A stretch of 64,000 bases of DNA from Methylomonas koyamae (GTDB taxonomy: Bacteria > Pseudomonadota > Gammaproteobacteria > Methylococcales > Methylomonadaceae), in assembly GCF_019669905.1 (NCBI RefSeq), contig NZ_AP019777.1, positions 3,100,001 through 3,164,000 on the forward strand, in the 5' to 3' direction. This document shows, in pieces, positions 52,868 through 61,853 of the stretch (the stretch's first letter is position 1; every line of letters starts with the position of its first letter). The position numbers and the translations under genes were made by a program. The notes beneath the pieces are model-generated. The model did not search any database, had not been told where the DNA came from, and saw only the letters and a list, made by a program, of their open reading frames with translations.

Positions 52868-53524
52868 ATGAACAAAGCCTACGTTAGCCAAATCACCAGC
52901 GCCCGAATACCCACCGCTTACGGCGAGTTTCGGCTGTGCTACTACCAAAATACCCTGGACCATAAGGAGCACCTGGCCTTCGTCGCCGGCAATGTCGCCG
53001 GCGCGGAACGCGTGTTGGTGCGGATCCATTCCGAATGCTTTACCGGCGACGTGCTCGGCTCCCGGCGCTGCGATTGCGGAGAGCAACTGGACCGCTCGCT
53101 GGAATGGATTGCCCGACGCGGTGCCGGTATTCTGGTGTATTTGCGCCAGGAAGGCCGCGGCATTGGCTTGCTGGAAAAACTGCGCGCATATAACTTGCAA
53201 GACCAGGGTTACGACACCGTCGACGCCAACCTGCTATTGGGCCACGGCGCCGACGAGCGCGACTACTCGCTGGCGGCCCGCATTCTGGAGGATTTGGGGG
53301 TACGGTCAGTACAATTGCTAACCAACAACCCGGCAAAAATCAGCGCCCTGACCGCCGAGGGCATCCACGTTGACAGCCGCTTGCCGTTGGAAGCCACTGT
53401 TAACCACGATAACCTGGATTACCTGCGCACCAAAGCCCAACGCATGGCCCACCTGCTGCAATTCAAACCGACCCAGGCCAACGCGCCATTTACGAAACAC
53501 GATGAACCTGAACCGGCAAATTGA
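52868..53524 (+). CDS. ribA: GTP cyclohydrolase II
   Basis: A 218-residue stand-alone GTP cyclohydrolase II without a RibB domain. Zinc cysteines Cys57, Cys68 and Cys70 in SECFTGDVLGSRRCDCGEQL, the catalytic segment YLRQEGRGIGL, and GADERDYSLAARIL and LLTNNPAK. It opens GTP to 2,5-diamino-6-ribosylamino-pyrimidinone phosphate, the first step to riboflavin. It overlaps the RibD-type reductase gene. The neighbours are not the rest of riboflavin synthesis, so it may feed a different GTP-derived product. Confidence 0.95.
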   Translation: MNKAYVSQITSARIPTAYGEFRLCYYQNTLDHKEHLAFVAGNVAGAERVLVRIHSECFTGDVLGSRRCDCGEQLDRSLEWIARRGAGILVYLRQEGRGIGLLEKLRAYNLQDQGYDTVDANLLLGHGADERDYSLAARILEDLGVRSVQLLTNNPAKISALTAEGIHVDSRLPLEATVNHDNLDYLRTKAQRMAHLLQFKPTQANAPFTKHDEPEPAN

Positions 53525-54224
53525 GCGCTGGTTGCTAATACAGCGCCGCGCCGCCGCTGTTCGTAACCGCCCGTTCGTAACGCTGAGTTACGCCCAAAGC
53601 TGGGATGGCAGCATTACCACCCGCGCCGGCGAAAGCCTGGGGCTGAGCGGCGCCGAATCGTTGCGCTTGACCCATCAACTGCGCAGCTTGCACGACGGCA
53701 TTCTGGTGGGAATCGGCACTGTGCTGACCGACGATCCGCAATTGACCGTGCGCGAATGGCCGGGCCACAGCCCGCAACCCATCGTATTGGATAGCAGCCT
53801 GCGCATGCCGAGCTCGGCACGGCTGTGCCGCCGCAACGATAAACGTTGCTGGGTGTTGACCCGAGCCGGGCATGACCGCCAATTGGCCGGGCAGGCCGAC
53901 GTGATCGGCCTGCCCGGCGACCCGACAGGCCGGGTGGATTTGTTTGCCGCGCTGCAATGGCTTAAACAACAAGGCGTCCGCCATCTGATGGTCGAAGGCG
54001 GCGCCGAGGTCATTACCGCATTTTTAAAAGCCGGCTTGGCCGACGCCCTGGTGCTGACTATCGCCCCTACCCTGGTCGGCGGCTTGAAAGGCGTCGGTGA
54101 TTTGCAAATCGGCGCCAAACAACCACTGCCTCGCCTGCATGCCATGCAATCGCACATGCTGGGCGACGACCTGATCCTGTGGGGCAGCCTGCAATACCAT
54201 CGCGAGACAGCCATCGCGTGCTAG
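53502..54224 (+). CDS. RibD C-terminal-type reductase (DHFR-like)
   Basis: A 240-residue protein of the RibD_C fold: FVTLSYAQSWDGSITT, DGILVGIGTVLTDDPQLTVR, HLMVEGGAEVITAFL and IAPTLVGG. Without the deaminase half of RibD it would reduce the ribose of a pyrimidine intermediate such as the product of the preceding enzyme. The start at 53502 overlaps ribA by 23 bases. Confidence 0.9.
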   Translation: MNLNRQIERWLLIQRRAAAVRNRPFVTLSYAQSWDGSITTRAGESLGLSGAESLRLTHQLRSLHDGILVGIGTVLTDDPQLTVREWPGHSPQPIVLDSSLRMPSSARLCRRNDKRCWVLTRAGHDRQLAGQADVIGLPGDPTGRVDLFAALQWLKQQGVRHLMVEGGAEVITAFLKAGLADALVLTIAPTLVGGLKGVGDLQIGAKQPLPRLHAMQSHMLGDDLILWGSLQYHRETAIAC

Positions 54225-55240
54225 CACAACAGCTTTGGTTTACCCAGCCCTTTGAGGTACAAATCCGCGAAACGCGGTTACCGGCGCCGGCGGCCGGCCA
54301 GGTTTTGGTGAAAACCCTGTGTTCGGCAGTCAGCGCCGGCAGCGAGTTGTTGGTGTATCGAGGCCAATTGCCGCCCGGCATCGATTTGGACGCCACGTTA
54401 ACATCCCTGCAACATGCACCGACTTATCCCCTGCCCTACGGTTACGCCTGCGTCGGCCGCGTCGAACAGCTCGGCGAAGGCGTTGATCCAGCCTGGCTGG
54501 ACAAACTGGTATTTTCGTTTCAACCCCACGCCAGTTGTTTTATCGCCACGCCGGATCAGCTTTTGGCCGTACCCGACGGTATCGAACCGGAAGCGGCGGT
54601 ATTTCTGGCCAACGCCGAGACCGCCGTCAGCCTGGTTCACGACGGCGCCCCGTTGCTCGGAGAACGGGTCGTGGTGCTCGGACAAGGGGTAGTCGGCTTG
54701 CTGTTGACCGGCTTGTTGGCGCGTTTCCCGTTGGACCAGCTGTTTACGGTCGACGCCTTCGCGCTCCGCCAGGAATGGTCAATAAAACTGAAGGCTAGCG
54801 GCACGTTCGACGCCACGGTCGCCGCCCAAATAGCACAGTTGAAAACCATGCTGACCGGAGCGGATGCCAACGGCGCCGATTTGCTATACGAGGTCAGCGG
54901 CCAGCCGCAAGCCCTCAATCTGGCGGTCGACTTGTGCTGTTTTGCCAGCCGCATCGTTGTCGGCAGCTGGTATGGCGATAAATCGGCGCCGATTGCGCTG
55001 GGCGGCGCGGCGCATCGTAACCGGATTCGATTCACTACCAGCCAGGTCAGCAGCATTGACCCTGTCTTGAGCGGCCGCTGGGACAAGACCCGGCGCTTTA
55101 CCGCGGCCTGGCGCGCCATTCGCCAGCTAAGTCCGCAACAATGGATCACTCATCGTTATCCATTGGCGCAAGCCGACGAGCTTTATCGGCGCCTGGATCA
55201 AACGCCAGAATCGGTTTTGCAAGCGCTATTGGTTTATTGA
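54218..55240 (+). CDS. Zinc-type alcohol dehydrogenase-like protein
   Basis: A 340-residue medium-chain dehydrogenase. GroES-like part (VLVKTLCSAVSAGSELLVYRG, PYGYACVGRVEQLG) and Rossmann fold (ERVVVLGQGVVGLLLTGLLA, GADLLYEVSGQPQALNLAVD). The structural-zinc cysteines are missing, and the usual catalytic CxxD/GHE pattern is altered, so it may be a zinc-free reductase like those in chlorophyll or sugar pathways. GTG start overlaps the reductase stop by seven bases, a tight coupling. Confidence 0.85.
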   Translation: MLAQQLWFTQPFEVQIRETRLPAPAAGQVLVKTLCSAVSAGSELLVYRGQLPPGIDLDATLTSLQHAPTYPLPYGYACVGRVEQLGEGVDPAWLDKLVFSFQPHASCFIATPDQLLAVPDGIEPEAAVFLANAETAVSLVHDGAPLLGERVVVLGQGVVGLLLTGLLARFPLDQLFTVDAFALRQEWSIKLKASGTFDATVAAQIAQLKTMLTGADANGADLLYEVSGQPQALNLAVDLCCFASRIVVGSWYGDKSAPIALGGAAHRNRIRFTTSQVSSIDPVLSGRWDKTRRFTAAWRAIRQLSPQQWITHRYPLAQADELYRRLDQTPESVLQALLVY

Positions 55241-55282
55241 TTTTTTACCCATCCACTTCTTCTATAACGCCCGGAAACCAAC

Positions 55283-55660
55283 ATGTACAGCCTAGCCGTC
55301 ACCCGCGACTTCATCGCCAACCACTACCTGATCGGCGGCGATTGGGGCAGCGAAAATCTGCCGCATGCCCACCATTACGTCGCCGAAGTACGCATCAAGG
55401 CCAATAAGCTGGATCAACACGGTTATTTGGTAGACATCGTTGCGGTCGAAGCGGCTTTGGATAGCGTGCTTGCCGAGTTTCGCGATCAACTACTGAACGA
55501 TAAACCGGAATTTGCCGGCCTCAATCCCAGCATCGAGCACTTCAGCCGTATCCTGTGCGAGAAGCTTTTGAAGGGTATAGAGCCGCCTAAACCGGGCAAT
55601 TTGCGAATAAAACTTTGGGAAACGCCGCACTGCTGGGCCGCTTACCAGCGGGAATTCTAA
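55283..55660 (+). CDS. 6-pyruvoyl-tetrahydropterin synthase-like protein (Glu in place of Cys)
   Basis: A 125-residue PTPS/QueD-family protein. Zinc histidines His14 (IANHYL), His28 and His30 (PHAHHY). The catalytic cysteine four residues before the first HxH histidine is Glu24. Glu at this place is known in PTPS-III enzymes, which cleave dihydroneopterin to 6-hydroxymethyl-dihydropterin, so the reaction may differ from QueD. Genes on both sides are 42 and 4 bases away. Confidence 0.88.
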   Translation: MYSLAVTRDFIANHYLIGGDWGSENLPHAHHYVAEVRIKANKLDQHGYLVDIVAVEAALDSVLAEFRDQLLNDKPEFAGLNPSIEHFSRILCEKLLKGIEPPKPGNLRIKLWETPHCWAAYQREF

Positions 55661-55664
55661 GCCG

Positions 55665-56756
55665 GTGCGGATCGGCCTGTTGATCTACGGCGACATCGAT
55701 TCGGTCAGCGGCGGCTATCTGTATGACCGCAAATTAGTCGAATATCTGCGCCGAAATGGAGAACAGGTCGTCATCATCAACCTGCCGCCGCGCCGGTTTT
55801 GCTGGCAGTTAACCGACAATCTAAGGCGCGATGTTCTGCGGCAAATCGACGCCACCAAGCTCGACATCCTGATTCAGGATGCGATGGTGCAGCCGTCGGT
55901 GTTTGCCTTGAATCGGCATTTGCCGTTACCGGTTGTCGGCTTGGTCCATTTACTAAATAGTTTTGACAGTCACCCGCGTTATAGCCGCTGGTTGTTTCGA
56001 GCCATCGAACGGCGTTATCTGGCAACGCTGTCGGGATTGATCGCCAACAGCCAAACCACGCTGGCACAGTTGCAGCAACTGTTCCCCTCTAGCCTGCCAC
56101 CACATTGCCTGGCTTTGCCGGCAGCCGACAATTTCACTGCGGCCGACACCGAAATCGATGCCGATTTCGTGAGCCGACGTGCGCTGGCGGCTGGTCCGCT
56201 AAGGATATTGGTGGTTGGCAACGTGATTCGCCGGAAAAGGCTGCATGTGTTGATTCAAGCGCTGCGGCAATTACCCGCCAACGATTATCGGGTCACGATT
56301 GCTGGCCGGCTGGATATGGAGCCCGACTACGTGGCCCGAATTCACAAGTTGATAGACGGTAACGGCCTGGCCGCAAGCTTTACATTGCAGGGCCCGGTGC
56401 AAGGTACGACGCTGGCCGGGTTTTATCGGCGCCACCAAGTCATGGTGCTGCCGTCAATCTATGAAAGTTACGGCATTGTCTACGCCGAAGCCCAGCAATT
56501 CGGACTGCCCGCTATCGGCACTCGCGCTGGCGCAGCCTCGGAAATCATCGGCCACAACCAACAGGGCTATCTGATCGAGCCGGACGACGCGAATGAATTG
56601 GCGGCCGTCTTAAAACATTGGCACGGTGACCGGCAGCTATTGACAGACCTAAGCGAAAACGCGCTGGCCAACTTTGCCACGCTGCCGCGCTGGGACGATA
56701 GCTGCGGAACCATTCACCAGTTCCTGCGCAAGAGCTGTCAGTCGATTGCCGGATAA
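55665..56756 (+). CDS. Glycosyltransferase family 4
   Basis: A 363-residue GT-B enzyme: N-terminal MRIGLLIYGDIDSVSGGYLYDRKL, linker IVGN-like ILVVGNVIRRKRLHVLI, and donor-site VLPSIYESYGIVYAEAQQFGLPAIG (the ExxxxxxE motif). It should transfer a sugar from a nucleotide donor to a small acceptor. GTG start four bases after the PTPS-like gene. The operon context suggests a pterin- or pyrimidine-derived acceptor, by inference only. Confidence 0.9.
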   Translation: MRIGLLIYGDIDSVSGGYLYDRKLVEYLRRNGEQVVIINLPPRRFCWQLTDNLRRDVLRQIDATKLDILIQDAMVQPSVFALNRHLPLPVVGLVHLLNSFDSHPRYSRWLFRAIERRYLATLSGLIANSQTTLAQLQQLFPSSLPPHCLALPAADNFTAADTEIDADFVSRRALAAGPLRILVVGNVIRRKRLHVLIQALRQLPANDYRVTIAGRLDMEPDYVARIHKLIDGNGLAASFTLQGPVQGTTLAGFYRRHQVMVLPSIYESYGIVYAEAQQFGLPAIGTRAGAASEIIGHNQQGYLIEPDDANELAAVLKHWHGDRQLLTDLSENALANFATLPRWDDSCGTIHQFLRKSCQSIAG

Positions 56757-56779
56757 GGAGAGGCGTCAGCCGCCTCTCC
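56757..56779. terminator. Hairpin between convergent genes
   Basis: Perfect 9-bp stem GGAGAGGCG/CGCCTCTCC with loop TCAGC, between the glycosyltransferase and the convergent lectin-like gene. No T-run on either side, so termination is plausible but not certain. Confidence 0.5.
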
Positions 56780-56787
56780 GTGCCGGA

Positions 56788-57480
56788 TTAATCTGCGGCA
56801 AAACAGTAGAAATAGCCGGCGCCGCCGGTGCTGACCAGATTTTCCTGGCTGCAGCCGCGACTGTCATGGGTGGAATTCCAGGAGACGTTACCGCCATTGC
56901 GGCCGCCGTTGGTGCGGTCGAAATGGCCGACCCGAACCGTGCCGTCACCGCTGCTGGTGTAGTTTTTACAGGTATGATCGGCGGCATCGGTATAAGCCGT
57001 ACCGTCCGGTTTGGAGCCGGTGATGATGTCGTGCTCGTTCGGATTATCACCCACCCCTTTCAGTTGCTCACCCTTTTCGGTAAATGCGGTTTTCTTATGC
57101 AGATTGTTGCCGAGCTGGGCCAGCTCCAGCGTATCGCCGTGCAAATGCGCAACGTCGTTGGCCACAAACACACCGGCAGCGTTGGCCCATGGCCCCTTGC
57201 CGATGCGGTCGCGGGCGTTAACCGCCGGCTTGCCGCCTTCCGGCTGCGTGCTCAAGTAAGCGCGCCATGTCCGGTTACCGGCGCCGACACCGCTCGCCAG
57301 CTTTTGGCAATGCGCGTCCGCGCCGGCCAAGCCGCCAAGATCGGCGCCCTTGCCCACCCCGGTACTGGTCACGAAAAATCCCAACGGCGGTTTCGGTGCT
57401 TCCGGTGCGGGTGGTGTTTGCGCGTGCGCAGCATTGGCGGTCACCAGCAACAAGCCGGCGGCAACAGTTGTAAGTTTCAT
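56788..57480 (-). CDS. Exported lectin-like protein
   Basis: A 230-residue secreted protein: signal peptide 1-20 (VTANAAHA), Pro-rich start, then a C-type-lectin-like fold with GADLGGLAGADAHCQKLA, TWRAYLSTQ, ARDRIGKGPW and GCSQENLVSTGGAGYFYCFA. Four cysteines can make two disulfides. Similar exported proteins are usually labelled lectin; the ligand is unknown. The start at 57480 has GAGGAAGC before the ATG. Confidence 0.75.
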   Translation of the reverse strand: MKLTTVAAGLLLVTANAAHAQTPPAPEAPKPPLGFFVTSTGVGKGADLGGLAGADAHCQKLASGVGAGNRTWRAYLSTQPEGGKPAVNARDRIGKGPWANAAGVFVANDVAHLHGDTLELAQLGNNLHKKTAFTEKGEQLKGVGDNPNEHDIITGSKPDGTAYTDAADHTCKNYTSSGDGTVRVGHFDRTNGGRNGGNVSWNSTHDSRGCSQENLVSTGGAGYFYCFAAD

Positions 57481-57598
57481 GCTTCCTCTCTCGATAAAAT
57501 TGACGTTTGTGCGCAAGCATTTTGGTTTGCGCAGCTTGAAACGGCATTTATCGTGCCAGCGAGCGAGTTACGGAATAACCGGCGATCGGCTGTGGATT

Positions 57599-57943
57599 TC
57601 AAACATTTCTGCTGCTAACTGAGCAGGCAATGCTGATTCGGTGCTGCTGAGGAAGCAATTTTCTTTGCATTGCAACATGCCCTGCCATTCCGGACGCCAG
57701 AATGTTAAACAGTACTTCCGAACCTTCGATCGGCTGCTGGCCATAGCTAAAGCCTCCACTCCAGACCCAGCGGTCATTTTGCCGCCACTGGCCACCAAAT
57801 TTGTATATCGTCATATCGTTCCAGCCAATGCCGGGACCGTTGCCGGCACCCAATTTGGCGCCGCTAAACAGCGGATTCAACGGTGTGCCAACGGCTTTTA
57901 TTTCGCTGTAGCGAATATGCTCGACGTCGAAGTTGGCGGTGCA
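57599..57943 (-). pseudogene. Fragment of FadL/OmpP1-type outer-membrane porin
   Basis: The minus strand encodes ANFDVEHIRYSEIKAVG, NPLFSGAKLGAGNGPGIGW and SGGFSYGQQPIEGSEVLFN, a typical stretch of FadL-family barrels. It lacks the N-terminal two thirds and runs out of frame after NILASGM. A relic of a hydrophobic-compound transporter. Confidence 0.7.
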
Positions 57944-58145
57944 TATTATTTTCCTTTGAAACTGGATCCAAGAAATACGGTATCAGCCAAGCAAAGGTTG
58001 CCAAAACGCTTAAATTGGATTTACATACCAAAAACGTAATAATTACGCTTTATTGTCTGAATTAATCAGCAACGACTCAACGAAAATAAATTAATTTTAA
58101 TTAGATAAGCATCAAACTTCCGCCTACGATTGAAACACGAAATAG

Positions 58146-58823
58146 TTATCCGGAACAATAATTGAATTTATTCAGGCCTTGCCCAAAACGCTCTACCGTT
58201 AGTTTTAATTTTGAACAAGCATCGCTGACCGACTGGCTGTTACTACAATTAGGCTGAGTCAAACCGAATTTGGCAGAATCAAACCACTTTGTATTACTCA
58301 ACCAAACCCCTTGATATTCAGTACCCAAAGACTTATTGATAATTACCGTTTTTTGCCGATCGGCATCCATAAACACCATTCTGTTATTCGCGCCAATATT
58401 TTTGGCGATATAGCTTTGAAAAGATTTGGCATGGATCATATTCGGGTTATGCCGCAATAAAGGCTGCAACAAATCGTTTGCCATATGCCAGCTATCCGAG
58501 CGCCCTGGAATCCGGCAATTAATATCCAGCGTACCGTTATGGGCCATGTAAATGGCATTGCTTACTCGAAAAGGATGCGTGTTGGCATAGTTGATATGGC
58601 CGCGTGTACGTAAACGCAAATGAATCACGCATTCGTGCTTGGCGAAATGAACGTAGGCGCGGCGCAACGCCTCGAAATGGGTGTATTGATCTCTAATGAC
58701 GCTGATTTTTTGCGGGCCGGTAAACGCCATCAAGCCGTAACCGTGCGGATTGTATTGACTGGCGGAATGCAATAATTCCAAATCAAGCTTGGCATCTTTG
58801 GGTTTATGAATAATCAAACACAT
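58146..58823 (-). CDS. Class II glutamine amidotransferase-like Ntn hydrolase
   Basis: A 225-residue protein starting MCLIIHKP, so Cys2 would become the N-terminal nucleophile after Met removal. Family landmarks: NPHGYGLMAF, HLRLRTRGHINYANTHPF and YMAHNGTLD. It lacks the rest of known synthases, so it could hydrolyse glutamine or another amide alone. Codon use is more AT-rich than the neighbours. No operon partner is evident. Confidence 0.8.
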   Translation of the reverse strand: MCLIIHKPKDAKLDLELLHSASQYNPHGYGLMAFTGPQKISVIRDQYTHFEALRRAYVHFAKHECVIHLRLRTRGHINYANTHPFRVSNAIYMAHNGTLDINCRIPGRSDSWHMANDLLQPLLRHNPNMIHAKSFQSYIAKNIGANNRMVFMDADRQKTVIINKSLGTEYQGVWLSNTKWFDSAKFGLTQPNCSNSQSVSDACSKLKLTVERFGQGLNKFNYCSG

Positions 58824-58904
58824 GCACTACCTACCAAATATAAAAACTAATCGACCACTCAAAAACAGCCAATTGACACCATCTAAAAAAGACACGACTT
58901 TTTA

Positions 58905-59123
58905 TCAACGGCTGTTGATATAAGACCTGATAAACGATATTTGATTATCTTGCCGTAATTCAGCGCCTATCGCCTGAGCCTCTGCCAAATAATCCAGGTG
59001 CAAACGGTCGACATCCCGGCCACTGATATGCGCATACATCCCATATCCGGTTAAAAACAGGAACTCTTGATGCAGTTGCTCGAAAAGCTGAAAACGATGA
59101 TTTAACAAATCGATACTATTCAT
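58905..59123 (-). CDS. Small soluble protein of unknown function
   Basis: A 72-residue helical, acidic protein (MNSIDLLNHRFQLFEQL ... YGMYAHISGRDVDRLHLDYLAEA). I do not recognise the family. The longer frame to 59186 would overlap the next gene upstream; the start at 59123 avoids this but has a weak ribosome site. Confidence 0.5.
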   Translation of the reverse strand: MNSIDLLNHRFQLFEQLHQEFLFLTGYGMYAHISGRDVDRLHLDYLAEAQAIGAELRQDNQISFIRSYINSR

Positions 59124-59151
59124 AAAAGCAAAACCACGGACCTTTTTAGCC

Positions 59152-59349
59152 CTAATAAGCCGGAACAAAACGGGTTCTGGGGACATGATTTGGCAAGCTG
59201 ATACTTTTCAAAATAAATTCGTCCAGATTCCGACGGGCATCCGCCTCGGATACAAATGGGCCTTGCCGACCTTCTCGAGTTAGAAAATACCAAACCGGCA
59301 ATCCGCTATCGTTACTTATCACTGTAAATATTCGATTGGTTTTAAACAT
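59152..59349 (-). CDS. Small DUF6316-like protein
   Basis: A 65-residue protein with NDSGLPVWYFLTREGRQGPF and VSEADARRNLDEFI, recalling the DUF6316 family (a WYF..REG..GPF motif). Function unknown. It lies 28 bases ahead of the preceding small gene, so the two are probably co-transcribed. Confidence 0.6.
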   Translation of the reverse strand: MFKTNRIFTVISNDSGLPVWYFLTREGRQGPFVSEADARRNLDEFILKSISLPNHVPRTRFVPAY

Positions 59350-59613
59350 AAGAGTATTGCAATTCTGTGCTGTCCGGATAATGGATATTGGCTATATAAG
59401 CTGAGACAGCATTTTGTGTGCCGATAAATTATTACTACCCAAGATATGTCGATTGAGTAGGCAATTACTCGCCTAAAATGCTGTATTAGCAGGCAAATAG
59501 CCGGCACATTGGCTTGCCAACGGCCCCCGAAACCAGTGCAGGTGGGCACGATTGACTGCTCGATCCGCAGCAATCCGGCAACACTGGCTGCGGTCCAGGC
59601 AACTGCAGCCAAG

Positions 59614-60612
59614 TCAGGCTTGGCCCGACTTGGCTGCTCGCCAACCGCCAAGCCACGCCATACACCCGAGACCTGCCGCCACAAATACCGCATCGCGAAC
59701 GCGCATCAGCGCGATCAAGGCCAGGGCCGCGCCTGGCGCGGCGTGCAGATACTGAAATACCCAAAACATGGCCATTTCCAGCGAGCCCACACCGCCCGGC
59801 AGCGGTAACAGAAACGCCAGCCGCATCGCTACCAATACCAATAGAAAATTCCAAACCCCTTGCGGAGCATGGACCCAATCGAGCAGCAGCCATAATTCGG
59901 CCAACAATGCGGCCCAACCCAGTAGCGACCATAACAAGGCCTGCACCATTATCCGACGCTGACCGAGCAGTGTCCGCCAATCCCAAGCAGGATCGTGGTC
60001 GGCGCCGGTTACTGCCCGCGGCACGCTATGCCGGCGCCAGCGCCTGAATAATGACTGCAAAGCCTGAGTAAAACGTCCAGGTTTGCCCAGTAAAAATCGC
60101 CCGGCAACGGCAATGCTCAATAACGCGCCAATCAAGCCCACACCGACCGCTTGCCAGTCGGCTATGGCCGCTAGCGGCGAACGCGCCAGCAAAAAAACGC
60201 CTGCCGCTAACAGCAAAAGATTGACGGCAAATTCGTAAAGCCGGTCCAAGCCCAGCGCCAACAGCGCCGCGGGTAACGGCGCCCGGTACCGCCGATGCAG
60301 CCAGTAAACTTGCAAAGGTTCGCCGCCGAATTGCGGCCCCGGCGTTAAAAAACTGACTGCCTGGCCGGCCTGACGAATTTTAAGCAATTGATGCAAGGTG
60401 ACCGGAACCCCCAGACGGCGGGTAAACAGATGCCAACGGCTTGCGCCGGCTAGAGCGATACCCGCATTGACAGCCAACCACACCAACCACTGGCCCGGAT
60501 CCAAACCGCGTAAGGCCTGCTCCGCTGCTGCAAACGGCGTTTGGCTCAACATCCAGCCGGCCAAACCCAAGGCTACCAGCCACAACACAGGCAATCGATT
60601 GAAACGCGCCAT
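59614..60612 (-). CDS. Flippase-like LPG-synthase transmembrane family protein
   Basis: A 332-residue polytopic membrane protein (about eight helices) of the UPF0104 / lysylphosphatidylglycerol-synthase TM family: GASRWHLFTRRLG, QAVSFLTPGPQFGGEPLQVYWL, LDRLYEFAVNL and LPLPGGVGSLEMAMFWVFQ. Relatives move or handle lipid intermediates. The ATG shares one base with the stop of the CDP-alcohol phosphotransferase gene, so the two work together. Confidence 0.85.
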   Translation of the reverse strand: MARFNRLPVLWLVALGLAGWMLSQTPFAAAEQALRGLDPGQWLVWLAVNAGIALAGASRWHLFTRRLGVPVTLHQLLKIRQAGQAVSFLTPGPQFGGEPLQVYWLHRRYRAPLPAALLALGLDRLYEFAVNLLLLAAGVFLLARSPLAAIADWQAVGVGLIGALLSIAVAGRFLLGKPGRFTQALQSLFRRWRRHSVPRAVTGADHDPAWDWRTLLGQRRIMVQALLWSLLGWAALLAELWLLLDWVHAPQGVWNFLLVLVAMRLAFLLPLPGGVGSLEMAMFWVFQYLHAAPGAALALIALMRVRDAVFVAAGLGCMAWLGGWRAAKSGQA

Positions 60613-61730
60613 CAGGCACCGTCGTAACGGGCCACCCAGGCATCGCCCCAACCCCAGAGGCTGGCTCGGCCGCTGCCCAGCATCAACAACCAACTGCCGG
60701 CGAATACCAAAGTTAAGTAGGCGAAAGGTTTAAATACAGTGACTCCAGACCCGCCCAGCCACAGCAACAAAGCTAATGCCGCGAGACGGCCGGCGAAACC
60801 CACCGCCAACATAACCACCACCACTGCCAACGACAGAGTAGAAATGCCGTCCACAGCCAAACCGGGCAGGACCTGGCCAACCACGACAGCCGTCAGCAGC
60901 CTTAAGCCCGGCTGAAATAAGCGCTGGCTGCAAATAGCCAGTCTTTGGTAATTGGCTGCACTTAGCTGGCCACAAACCACGAACCAGTCGGCGACAAAAC
61001 CGAACAGCACCGGCAACATGAAGGCGACGCCGGCAACACGGGTTAACTCGGCATCCAGCCAGGACCAAAGCGCAATGGCAACCAGACCCATTTGAAAACC
61101 GGCCAGGGTACGGCGCAACGGATTATCGGGCAAAAGATAGAGTGGCAAGCCCAGCGCTTGCCGGCGCTGCATCGCCCAGCGGTACAGGTAAAACGCCGCG
61201 CTCAATAACAGGTATGAAAGATGCAAACGCCCTTGGACGATGGCCAATAAGGGCGCAACCACCAATCCCAGCGCATCCAGTTGCACATCAAGCTCCCCGC
61301 CCAATAAACTGACCTGCCGGCCACGCCGGGCCAAAAAGCCATCGCAGCGATCAAGCAAGGCCGCCAACGAATAAGCCGCCGCCGGCAGCCAACTTATCGG
61401 CACTGCCGAAAGGTCTATCGATAAACAACCGCCGGCCAAGGCGATCAGCCAGCCGCGCAGCAAGGTTACCCGGTTGCCCCAACCCAAGGCGGCATACAGC
61501 GGAGCGTGCAACGCGGCGCGATTCAAATCCAGCAAAGTCCAAGTGCGCCAACTAATCCAGCACCAGATCGCGGTGGCTGGCAATAGCCAGAATACGGCCA
61601 TGTACCAGCGCTCGGCAACGCCAAGCCACACTGCCACCGATAGCAGCGCAACGGCACCGATCATGGAAATAAATTTTAATTCCCGGCGTAATAAATCTTG
61701 AGTTGGTAATGCTGGGAAAACGTCTGACAT
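60612..61730 (-). CDS. CDP-alcohol phosphatidyltransferase family protein
   Basis: A 372-residue membrane enzyme. Residues about 120-150 carry the full family motif D-x2-DG-x2-AR-x8-G-x3-D-x3-D, seen as LDRCDGFLAR followed eight residues later by GGELDVQLD. It transfers a phospho-alcohol from a CDP-activated donor to an acceptor alcohol. The many extra helices beyond the catalytic half are unusual. Start MSDVFPALP at 61730. Divergent from the sulfatase-fold gene by 123 bases. Confidence 0.9.
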   Translation of the reverse strand: MSDVFPALPTQDLLRRELKFISMIGAVALLSVAVWLGVAERWYMAVFWLLPATAIWCWISWRTWTLLDLNRAALHAPLYAALGWGNRVTLLRGWLIALAGGCLSIDLSAVPISWLPAAAYSLAALLDRCDGFLARRGRQVSLLGGELDVQLDALGLVVAPLLAIVQGRLHLSYLLLSAAFYLYRWAMQRRQALGLPLYLLPDNPLRRTLAGFQMGLVAIALWSWLDAELTRVAGVAFMLPVLFGFVADWFVVCGQLSAANYQRLAICSQRLFQPGLRLLTAVVVGQVLPGLAVDGISTLSLAVVVVMLAVGFAGRLAALALLLWLGGSGVTVFKPFAYLTLVFAGSWLLMLGSGRASLWGWGDAWVARYDGA

Positions 61731-61853
61731 GTTTGTGTGGGTGATTGCGGTAGGGCAAATGATCAGCAAATCTCACGCCAACCCATACGCATATAAAACG
61801 GCACTGAATTTGCTGCGTTTAGGGTCCGCTAATTTCTATCGATACTTCTTGCG

